Assembly: GCA_029880275.1 (NCBI GenBank)
Contig: JAOUOQ010000045.1
Coordinates: 1 to 10,525 of the forward strand
DNA: 10,525 nucleotides
Source: Candidatus Aminicenantota bacterium
GTDB lineage: Bacteria > Acidobacteriota > B3-B38 > Guanabaribacteriales > B3-B38
Reading direction: 5' to 3'
A model generated the notes under the pieces. It did no database searches. It had not been told where the DNA came from and saw nothing but the letters and a program-made list of their open reading frames with translations. Below are positions 1 to 6,571 of this stretch, piece after piece. The position numbers and the translations under genes are program-made. The stretch's first letter is position 1, and every line of letters starts with the position of its first letter.

Positions 1-1
1 C

Positions 2-928
2 CCCGTTAAGGATAGCATCTTTATCAGACCCCTGATAGAAACCAGCCGCGAGGAGATTATCGCCTATCTGGAGGAGAATAACCTGGGATACAGGGTGGAT
101 TCCTCAAACTACGACCTGTCCTTTAAAAGGAACTACATACGGGGGGTTCTGCTTCCCTTGCTGGAAAATAATGCCAGCAAGAACATAGAGGAGATATTAT
201 TCAGAACAGCGGAGGTTCTGCGGGAGGAGGACGATTTTTTGAAATCCTATACCACTCATCTATTCGGCAAACTGGCAAGAATTGAAGATGAAGCGGTGAT
301 TTTTAATGTCTCCCAGCTGAGGGAGCAGCACCTGGCAATTAGAAGAAGACTGCTGCGAGAGGGAATCTCCCACTTGAAGAGTGATACCCGGAGGATAACC
401 TTCAGTCATGGGGAAAAAACTCTCCAACTTCTCGATGAAGAAAAAAGAGGGAAACGGATTTCTCTCCCGGACAAGGTCATAATAGAGAGAAAGGGTGGAG
501 AATTGGTCATCAGGAGGAGAGAGCCTCCTCCAGCAGAAGAGTTTTCTTATGTAATAAGCTTTCCCGGGGAAGCGCATATCAAGGAGGTGAACCAGAAATT
601 TAAGCTCACCTCCCTTCCTTTAGAAGAGTTTCAGCGCCGGTACCATTTGAAGACTGGCGGCTGCGCTTTCCTCGACCGGGCAAAGCTATCCCAACCGCTC
701 ATCGTGAGAAACAGAAGGAGTGGGGATTACTTCTTCCCTTTAGGGGCAAGGGGATATACTAAGCTGAAAAATTTCTTCATAAATAAAAAAATACCCCGCG
801 AAGAACGGGATAAATTACCACTTTTCATATCCCGAGGGAAGATATGTTGGGTAGCAGGAGTCCAAATCGGAGAAAGCTTTAAAGTATCTGACACAACCAA
901 GGAAGTGGTAATTATTGAGAGGGGGTAA
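2..928 (+). CDS. tilS: tRNA(Ile)-lysidine synthetase, C-terminal part (5' end outside window)
   Basis: TilS uses ATP and lysine to convert the wobble cytidine of the CAU-anticodon tRNA(Ile) to lysidine, so that it reads AUA. The reading frame is open from base 2, so the gene begins upstream and the N-terminal PP-loop ATPase domain is not visible; 308 residues remain. The visible part begins with the family signature of the linker after the PP-loop domain: IRPLIETSREEIIAYL, followed by DSSNYDLSFKRNYIR and LLP. The end matches the TilS C-terminal tRNA-binding domain: IVRNRRSGDYFFPLG, KLKNFF and WVAGVQIGESFKV. A GTG at 95 lies inside the conserved DSSN region and is not a start. The TAA ends one base before the hpt ATG, which suggests cotranscription and translational coupling. 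Identity is secure. Confidence 0.93.
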   Translation, partial: PVKDSIFIRPLIETSREEIIAYLEENNLGYRVDSSNYDLSFKRNYIRGVLLPLLENNASKNIEEILFRTAEVLREEDDFLKSYTTHLFGKLARIEDEAVIFNVSQLREQHLAIRRRLLREGISHLKSDTRRITFSHGEKTLQLLDEEKRGKRISLPDKVIIERKGGELVIRRREPPPAEEFSYVISFPGEAHIKEVNQKFKLTSLPLEEFQRRYHLKTGGCAFLDRAKLSQPLIVRNRRSGDYFFPLGARGYTKLKNFFINKKIPREERDKLPLFISRGKICWVAGVQIGESFKVSDTTKEVVIIERG

Positions 929-929
929 T

Positions 930-1451
930 ATGCCTGTAAAAGAGCAAGTGCTTTATACAGAAAAAGATATCAAAAAACGGCTCGGCGAGATCGCCAGGCA
1001 AATCTCAGAAGATTATACCGACAAGGAGATCAGTGTGGTTGGGGTTCTTAAAGGTTGCTTCGTATTTATGGCTGATTTGGTAAGGGAGCTCACCGTGCCC
1101 TTGACTTGCAGCTTTGTGCAGGTTCATACCCGTGAAGGGGAAGAGGGCTCACTCATCAGCAAGAATATCTTATATACTTATAAATTTGAAATAACTGATA
1201 AGGATGTTTTACTGATAAGTGACATTATTGATACCGGGGTTACTCTCCATTACCTGATGAACCACCTTAAGGAGATGAGGCCGAACTCTCTGAAGCTCTG
1301 CATCCTGCTGGACAAGCCCGAGCAGAGAAAGGTGGATATAGAAGCTGATTATGTTGGGTTCACCATTCCCAATCATTATGTCTTCGGCTATGGCTTAGAT
1401 TACATGGAGAGGGCAAGGGACCTCCCTTACATCTCCTTTTATAAAGAGTGA
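930..1451 (+). CDS. hpt: Hypoxanthine phosphoribosyltransferase, with unusual active-site residues
   Basis: The family transfers the phosphoribosyl group of PRPP to hypoxanthine or guanine in purine salvage. The protein has 173 residues, a normal length. GVLKG (38-42), the PRPP motif region VLLISDIIDTGVTL (93-106), LLDKP with the basic patch after it (127-134), YVGFTIP (141-147) and FGYGLDY (152-158) identify it. Two places differ from the classical enzymes. The motif usually reads E-D-I-I-D but here has Ser97 in place of Glu, although Asp98 and the presumed catalytic Asp101 remain. The mobile loop that normally carries Ser-Tyr reads VHTREGEEGS (65-74). ATG 930 is preferred over the in-frame TTG 915 because family members start close to this point and GAGAGGGGG lies just upstream. 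It sits between tilS and ftsH as in Bacillus. Activity as a salvage enzyme is likely but not certain. Confidence 0.88.
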   Translation: MPVKEQVLYTEKDIKKRLGEIARQISEDYTDKEISVVGVLKGCFVFMADLVRELTVPLTCSFVQVHTREGEEGSLISKNILYTYKFEITDKDVLLISDIIDTGVTLHYLMNHLKEMRPNSLKLCILLDKPEQRKVDIEADYVGFTIPNHYVFGYGLDYMERARDLPYISFYKE

Positions 1452-1457
1452 GAACAT

Positions 1458-1485
1458 CCGGCCCATAATATAAAGGAGAGGCCGG
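1458..1485 (+). other. Inverted repeat in the hpt-ftsH gap
   Basis: CCGGCC (1458-1463) is exactly complementary to GGCCGG (1480-1485), giving a six-base-pair GC-only stem with a 16-base loop in the 79-base gap before ftsH. There is no T-run after it, so it is not a classical terminator. It could be an operator, an mRNA-stability element or chance. No strong promoter is obvious in this gap. Confidence 0.35.
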
Positions 1486-1530
1486 CCCAGTAATGAGTTC
1501 TGGGATGTCTATATTAGAGAGGAGGGTTAA

Positions 1531-3438
1531 GTGAATCCAACTCTGAGGAGTTTAACTGTATGGATGGTAATTATTGCCATCGCCTTTCTCTTATGGCACC
1601 TGATTCAGACCACCCAGAAGCAGCAGGAGGAGATCGTCTTCAGCGACTTCTTGAGAGATGTCGAACAGGGAAATATAGCAGAGGTCACCATCATCGGCAA
1701 TAAGATAGAAGGGAAATACGCTGCCAGTGAAAAGACCTTCTTCACCTATTCCCCTAACTACGATGAACTGGTTAAAATCCTCCGTGAGAATAAAGTCCGT
1801 ATTAAAGCCAAAGAGCCCAGCCAGAGCCCCTGGTTGGCGGCTATGATCTCCTGGGTTCCTATGGTCATCCTCATAGGAATCTGGATATTCTTTATGCGGC
1901 AGATGCAAAGCGGAGGCAACAAAGCCCTCTCCTTCGGCAAAAGCAAGGCCAAGATGTTATCCAGCCAGCACAAGAAGGCTACTTTCAAGGATGTAGCCGG
2001 AGTGGACGAAGCGAAAGAGGAGCTTCAAGAAATCATCGAGTTCCTCAAAGACCCTCAGAGGTTTCAGAAACTGGGAGGAAGAATACCGAAAGGAGTTCTC
2101 CTGATGGGTCCCCCGGGGACGGGCAAGACCTTGTTAGCCAGAGCAATTGCCGGGGAAGCTAATGTCCCCTTTTTCTCCATAAGCGGTTCCGACTTTGTGG
2201 AGATGTTCGTCGGAGTAGGGGCCTCCAGGGTGCGCGACCTCTTCGAACAGGGGAATAAAAACGCCCCCTGCATAATCTTCATCGACGAGATAGATGCCGT
2301 AGGCAGGCATCGCGGATCCGGTCTCGGCGGAGGTCATGACGAAAGGGAGCAGACCCTGAACCAGCTCCTGGTGGAGATGGATGGCTTTGATACCAACGAG
2401 GGGGTTATCCTGATCTCGGCTACCAACAGACCCGACATACTTGACCCCGCCCTGCTGCGACCCGGCAGGTTCGACCGAAGGATTGTCATCGACCCCCCGG
2501 ACATAAGGGGGAGGGAAGGGATACTCAAGGTTCACACCCGAAATATACCCCTGGGAACCAATGTCGACCTCAGCGTTATCGCCAGGGGTACCCCTGGCTT
2601 CTCAGGGGCAGACATAGCCAATTTGGTTAACGAAGCCGCCCTGGGAGCTGCGCGTTTGGATAAAAGAACAGTAGATATGGAAGATTTCGAGGGGGCTAAA
2701 GATAAAGTTCTTATGGGAGTTGAGCGGAAAAGCCTTATCATCAGCGACGAAGAAAAAAGAAACACCGCCTATCACGAAGCCGGGCACGCCCTGGTGGCTA
2801 TGCTTACACCCGGCAGCGACCCCATTCACAAGGTCACCATAATCCCCCGCGGGAGGGCTCTGGGAGTTACCCAGCAGCTCCCCATCGATGACCGCCACAA
2901 CTACACCAAACAGTACCTCGAATGCCAACTTCGGGTTCTGCTGGGAGGAAGAGCTGCCGAAGAGCTGCTCCTCCGAGACCTGACCACCGGGGCAGGGAGC
3001 GACCTTGAACGGGCAACCGAGTTGGCCAGAAAGATGGTCTGCGAATGGGGTATGAGTGACAACATAGGACCGCTGACTTTTGGTGGGAGAGAGGAACAAA
3101 TTTTTATAGGCAAGGAGTTCGCCCGACATCAGGACTACAGCGAAAAGACAGCCGTGCTCATAGACCAGGAAGTGAAAGGGATTATCACCGAAAACTACGA
3201 GGCCTCTCAAACGCTCCTTAAAGAGAACAAGAAAGTCCTCCAGTTAATAGCCGATAAGCTACTGGAGCGGGAGGTGCTCGATTACGATGAGATAAAGGCA
3301 ATCATTGAGGGAAAACCCCTGAAATCCAAAGCCAAGCCGGCACCTTCTCTTGCCAAGGTCGCCAAAAAAGAGAGGGTCAAGCGGATTAGCCGCAGGACAA
3401 CCCTGAAACCTTCTCCTACTCCTTCAGGGGAAGGATAA
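1531..3438 (+). CDS. ftsH: ATP-dependent zinc metalloprotease FtsH
   Basis: FtsH is a membrane-anchored hexameric AAA+ protease that degrades unassembled membrane proteins and regulatory proteins. Domains in order: transmembrane helix 1 (about 8-26), an extracytoplasmic domain (about 30-100), transmembrane helix 2 (about 103-122), the AAA module with Walker A GPPGTGKT (193-200), pore motif FVGV (226-229), Walker B IIFIDEID (248-255) and arginine fingers in RPGRFDRR (309-316), then the peptidase with zinc site HEAGH (415-419) and the third ligand Asp491 in SDLERAT. All catalytic residues are present. The last 40 or so residues form a lysine/arginine- and proline-rich tail, variable in this family. 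At 635 residues the length is normal. The GTG start is fixed by GGAGGG (1521-1526) four bases upstream and by the first membrane helix beginning at once. Confidence 0.98.
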   Translation: MNPTLRSLTVWMVIIAIAFLLWHLIQTTQKQQEEIVFSDFLRDVEQGNIAEVTIIGNKIEGKYAASEKTFFTYSPNYDELVKILRENKVRIKAKEPSQSPWLAAMISWVPMVILIGIWIFFMRQMQSGGNKALSFGKSKAKMLSSQHKKATFKDVAGVDEAKEELQEIIEFLKDPQRFQKLGGRIPKGVLLMGPPGTGKTLLARAIAGEANVPFFSISGSDFVEMFVGVGASRVRDLFEQGNKNAPCIIFIDEIDAVGRHRGSGLGGGHDEREQTLNQLLVEMDGFDTNEGVILISATNRPDILDPALLRPGRFDRRIVIDPPDIRGREGILKVHTRNIPLGTNVDLSVIARGTPGFSGADIANLVNEAALGAARLDKRTVDMEDFEGAKDKVLMGVERKSLIISDEEKRNTAYHEAGHALVAMLTPGSDPIHKVTIIPRGRALGVTQQLPIDDRHNYTKQYLECQLRVLLGGRAAEELLLRDLTTGAGSDLERATELARKMVCEWGMSDNIGPLTFGGREEQIFIGKEFARHQDYSEKTAVLIDQEVKGIITENYEASQTLLKENKKVLQLIADKLLEREVLDYDEIKAIIEGKPLKSKAKPAPSLAKVAKKERVKRISRRTTLKPSPTPSGEG

Positions 3439-3514
3439 TAGTAAACCCTCCCCAGCTAAAAAGCCTGGCAGCCTGGCGGAAGGGAGATATTTTTAGCCGA
3501 TAGATTTCGCTGGA
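3439..3514 (+). other. ftsH-folP spacer with a possible small hairpin
   Basis: This 76-base gap contains CCAGCT-AAAAA-GCCTGG (3452-3468), which can fold into a short stem with one bulged C. CTCCC (3448-3452) could alternatively pair with GGGAG (3482-3486), followed by a short T stretch at 3490-3494. Either could act as a weak attenuator or processing site. The folds are weak and exclude each other in part. No promoter was recognised here, so folP may depend on read-through from ftsH. Confidence 0.25.
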
Positions 3515-4756
3515 ATGATGAACCATAATGCTCACATTCTTTCCATAGATGGCTATACCTCAGCCGTTACAGAATTGCAGAAGATTTCGGTCTCCCCTGA
3601 GGGAGTGAGCTTAATGGCTCCCAAATGTATGAGCTACTGCATTAAGCTGGAGAGGGTGGATGTGAGAGCAGCCAATATACTTAAGCAGCAAATGCTATCC
3701 CTGGGAGGGGATGCCGCCGTTTCCAAAAACACCTTCGCTCTTAAGGGTGGAGAGACTGACATAATCCTTATAGGCACCCAGAAACAGCTCTCCGCCCTGG
3801 ATGAAAAGCTGAAATATCAGCCCTATAAGTTGCCCATTCTCAACCAGGAGGTCCAGCAGGTAATGAGCAGCTATCGGCGTCGAAGCTTCACCATTGATTT
3901 TCCCTCGGGACCGATACAACTTGATGGTCGCACCATGATAATGGGTATCCTCAACCTCACACCCGACTCCTTCGCTGGAGACGGAATAAACAATGACCCG
4001 GGCAGAGCCGTAGATTACGCCTTGCGCATGGTAGAAGAGGGGGCGGATATCATTGATGTGGGCGGCGAGTCGACTCGTCCCGGTTTCGCTCTCCTTTCGG
4101 TAGAGGAAGAGCTGCGGAGAGTTATCCCGGTGCTGAAGCGGCTGAAGAGAGAAACCCCCGTGCCCATCTCCATCGACACCTATAAGCCAGAGGTAGCCAG
4201 AGAGTCCCTGGAGCTGGGGGTAGATATGGTCAATGATATCAGCGGATTGAAGCATAGCCCCCAGATGGTTCACCTCCTCACTCGCTATAAGGTTCCGGCA
4301 GTCCTGATGCACATCCCCACCGATGTCGCCATAATGCATCAATACCCTGGCTACCAGAATGTCATTTCGGAAGTAGTAGCCGGTTTGAGGAATGCCCTGC
4401 AGCGGGCAATAGATGCGGGAGTCTCCCCGGAAAGGGTTGTTATAGATCCCGGCATAGGCTTCGGGAAAAAAGCGGATGATAACCTCATCTTACTGAAAAA
4501 CCTCTCCGTGTTGAAGAGCCTCGGAAGACCCATATTAGTGGGCTGTTCGAGAAAATCGTTTATAGGAAAGGTCTTGAACCTGCCGGCGGAAGAGCGCCTG
4601 GAAGGAACCCTGGCAGCAGTAGCAGTGGCGGTGCTAAAGGGAGCACATATAGTCAGAGTCCACGACCCGGGACCGACAAAGCGCCTGGTGAAGATGCTTC
4701 ATGCCTTTCAGACGGAGGGGAGCCTGGAAAAGGGAGCGCCAGTTGCCAAAAGCTAA
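3515..4756 (+). CDS. folP: Dihydropteroate synthase, long form with N-terminal extra domain
   Basis: FolP joins p-aminobenzoate to 6-hydroxymethyl-7,8-dihydropterin pyrophosphate to give dihydropteroate in folate synthesis. Residues from about 135 to 400 form the TIM-barrel enzyme: GILNLTPDSF (144-153), DVGGESTRPG (181-190), PISIDTYKPEVA (217-228), NDISG (240-244), LMH (264-266), DPGIGFGK (311-318), GCSRKSFIG (343-351) and RVHD (381-384), covering the pterin, phosphate and pABA sites. At 413 residues it is much longer than the usual 270-290. Residues 1 to about 125 are an extra domain with the pattern IKLERVDVRAANILKQQMLS, which I know from long FolP proteins of Deltaproteobacteria and some Clostridia; its role is not known to me. 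Two adjacent ATGs (3515, 3518) are possible starts and the ribosome site is poor. It lies 76 bases after ftsH and 21 before cdaA. Confidence 0.95.
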   Translation: MMNHNAHILSIDGYTSAVTELQKISVSPEGVSLMAPKCMSYCIKLERVDVRAANILKQQMLSLGGDAAVSKNTFALKGGETDIILIGTQKQLSALDEKLKYQPYKLPILNQEVQQVMSSYRRRSFTIDFPSGPIQLDGRTMIMGILNLTPDSFAGDGINNDPGRAVDYALRMVEEGADIIDVGGESTRPGFALLSVEEELRRVIPVLKRLKRETPVPISIDTYKPEVARESLELGVDMVNDISGLKHSPQMVHLLTRYKVPAVLMHIPTDVAIMHQYPGYQNVISEVVAGLRNALQRAIDAGVSPERVVIDPGIGFGKKADDNLILLKNLSVLKSLGRPILVGCSRKSFIGKVLNLPAEERLEGTLAAVAVAVLKGAHIVRVHDPGPTKRLVKMLHAFQTEGSLEKGAPVAKS

Positions 4757-4777
4757 TACCTTGCATGGAGTGCTGTA

Positions 4778-5599
4778 ATGGAGCGAATTGCTGAGTTCTT
4801 CAGCCTTCAGGATTTCTCCTGGGTCGATTTCATCGATATACTGATAGTGGCCTTCCTCATATATCAACTCCTGCTTCTCATCAAGGGAACTAGAGCTGGC
4901 CGGATGGCTCTGGGAATTGTCTTCCTTATCCTGGCTTTCTACCTTTCCGAAAGGCTGCGCCTGGAAACGGTGAATTGGCTCTTGCGAAATTTCCTCACCT
5001 ATCTGGTTATCGCCATTATTGTCCTCTTTCAGGCAGAGATAAGGAGAGCCCTGGCAACCGTTGGACGAAATCCTTTTCTCAAACTCTTCTATTCCGAGGA
5101 GGGAACCACCTCCGCCATTGACGAAGTAGTCCAGGCATCTGCTTCTATGGCATCCAAGCGCCGAGGTGCTCTTATCGCCCTGGAAAAGGAGATGGGACTA
5201 AAGAACTATATCGAGACCGGCATCCGGGTAGATGCACGCTTGAGTTATGATTTGCTCCTCTCCATATTCAGCCCCGACTCACCCCTCCATGATGGAGGGG
5301 TGATTATCCAGGGAGACCGTATAGTCGCCGCCTCTTGCTATTTCCCTCTTACCTCAAGAGCCAGCATCAGCAAGAAATTTGGCAGCCGCCACCGAGCCGC
5401 CATTGGTCTTTCCGAGGAAACCGATGCCGTGATAGTGGTCGTTTCGGAGGAAAGAGGGGAGATATCTCTGGTGCATAAGAGAGAATTTAAGGAGAGGCTT
5501 CAGCCCGACAAACTCAAGGAAGAACTCCATCAGCTTTTCGAGGTGAAAAAAGAAGAGCATGGGGAGGAGCCTTCGCCTCTCAAAAAGGGGAAAAAATAG
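4778..5599 (+). CDS. cdaA: Diadenylate cyclase CdaA (membrane c-di-AMP synthase)
   Basis: CdaA condenses two ATP molecules into cyclic di-AMP, a messenger that controls potassium and osmolyte transport and cell-wall balance. The 273-residue protein has three predicted membrane helices (about 19-36, 43-60 and 68-85) and then the cytoplasmic DAC domain. Visible motifs are GALIALE (130-136), SPLHDGGVII (168-177), RIVAASCYFPL (181-191), the RHR motif (204-206) within FGSRHRAAIGLSE, and TDAVIVVVSEE (215-225). The usual DGA motif reads D172-G-G here; the aspartate that binds the catalytic metal is kept, so activity is expected. The C-terminus is highly charged and lysine-rich. ATG 4778 has GGAG (4767-4770) seven bases ahead. 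Its position directly before cdaR and glmM is the classic c-di-AMP module. Confidence 0.96.
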   Translation: MERIAEFFSLQDFSWVDFIDILIVAFLIYQLLLLIKGTRAGRMALGIVFLILAFYLSERLRLETVNWLLRNFLTYLVIAIIVLFQAEIRRALATVGRNPFLKLFYSEEGTTSAIDEVVQASASMASKRRGALIALEKEMGLKNYIETGIRVDARLSYDLLLSIFSPDSPLHDGGVIIQGDRIVAASCYFPLTSRASISKKFGSRHRAAIGLSEETDAVIVVVSEERGEISLVHKREFKERLQPDKLKEELHQLFEVKKEEHGEEPSPLKKGKK

Positions 5600-5600
5600 A

Positions 5601-6560
5601 ATGAGAAAGCTCAAGGTGAGTCGTGCCATATTTAACAACCTCCCCTTAAAATTGGTTTCTCTTGCATTAGCCTTCATTCTCTGGGTGCTGGTGCTGGGAG
5701 GCAAGAGGTCGATAATAGAGTTCAAGGATGTTCCGCTGCAGTTCAAAAACCTTTCTCCCGCAATGTCCCTGATCGGGGATACTGTGGATGCGGTAAATGT
5801 GAGGCTCCAAGCCTCGGATACCATCCTTAATACTCTTAGCACAGGACAGATTGACATCTCCCTCGACCTATCAAATGTGACCTATGGCGAACAATATATC
5901 CCCCTCACCTTCGACAAAATCAGGGTACCCTTCGGTGCTGAGGTGATCAAGGTTACCCCTCCCACCATCAGGCTTCTGGTGGAGAGAAAGCTTGAAAAAG
6001 AGATCCCCATTGTCCCCAATTTCGGGGGGAGTCCGGCACCCGGGTATAAGCTCATCAGGATTTCCCTCAATCCATCGCGGGTGACTGTAACAGGAGCGGA
6101 AAGCGAGGTACAGGAGGTGGGAGAAGCGACTACTGACCTCATTCCTCTTGAGGGAAGAAAACAGGGATTCTCAGGGGTAGTGAACATTGCGGTGGCGCAT
6201 CCCAATGTCTCTATTATCGGTCAAAGGACTACCCAGGTATCGGTGGAAATCGGAGCGGCTAATGCGGAGATGACCCTGTCGGATATCCCCATCTCTTTTA
6301 GATCTCAGATTTACCTCGCCATAGCGGAGCCTGCAGCTCTCTCCGTAACCATCAAAGCCCCCTCTGAGATACTGCAACAGATAAAAACCGAGCAGATTAG
6401 AGCCACCGTAAATGTAGGCGGGCTAAAACCAAGATTGCAGCCCTATATCCTCTCCCCTGAGGTCAGCTTTGACCCTTCTTTGGCTGATGCCATAGAGCTG
6501 ATATCAATTTCCCCTGAAAAGATTACGGTAAGGGTCTACGCCGAACGGGTTGCCAAATAA
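5601..6560 (+). CDS. cdaR: YbbR-domain protein CdaR, partner of CdaA
   Basis: CdaR proteins are anchored in the membrane with extracytoplasmic YbbR repeats and bind CdaA, tuning c-di-AMP synthesis. The 319 residues consist of a short basic N-terminus, one membrane helix (about 15-33, ending in ILWVLVLG) and three repeats, at about 41-127, 132-217 and 225-313. Repeat landmarks are FKDVPLQFKNL, KEIPIVPNF with GYKLIRISLNPSRVTVTGAESEV, and DIPISF with ISPEKITVRV. ATG 5601 is preferred: it directly follows the cdaA stop (5597-5599), AAAAAGGGG lies about ten bases upstream, and YbbR proteins normally start near their membrane helix. An in-frame ATG at 5559 would add 14 residues and overlap cdaA. 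The gene lies between cdaA and glmM, as expected for this partner. Confidence 0.92.
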   Translation: MRKLKVSRAIFNNLPLKLVSLALAFILWVLVLGGKRSIIEFKDVPLQFKNLSPAMSLIGDTVDAVNVRLQASDTILNTLSTGQIDISLDLSNVTYGEQYIPLTFDKIRVPFGAEVIKVTPPTIRLLVERKLEKEIPIVPNFGGSPAPGYKLIRISLNPSRVTVTGAESEVQEVGEATTDLIPLEGRKQGFSGVVNIAVAHPNVSIIGQRTTQVSVEIGAANAEMTLSDIPISFRSQIYLAIAEPAALSVTIKAPSEILQQIKTEQIRATVNVGGLKPRLQPYILSPEVSFDPSLADAIELISISPEKITVRVYAERVAK

Positions 6561-6571
6561 GAGGTTAGCCA

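Noticed and set aside
95..97. GTG at 95 as a start for the first gene
   Set aside because: The frame is open to the window edge and the TilS-typical residues RPLIETSREEIIAYL lie upstream of this GTG, so it is internal.
915..929. TTG 915 as the start of hpt
   Set aside because: It would overlap tilS and add five residues not expected in the family; ATG 930 has a suitable purine-rich site just upstream.
2602..3210. Long open frame of about 200 codons on the minus strand inside ftsH
   Set aside because: It lies opposite a fully conserved FtsH coding region, has no recognisable motifs, and is explained by the codon bias of the plus-strand gene.
3695..4342. Open frame of about 215 codons on the minus strand inside folP
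   Set aside because: It is a shadow of the conserved FolP coding sequence and resembles no protein I know.
5559..5600. ATG 5559 as the start of cdaR
   Set aside because: It would overlap the end of cdaA by 41 bases and add a charged 14-residue extension; ATG 5601 fits the family better. It cannot be fully excluded.
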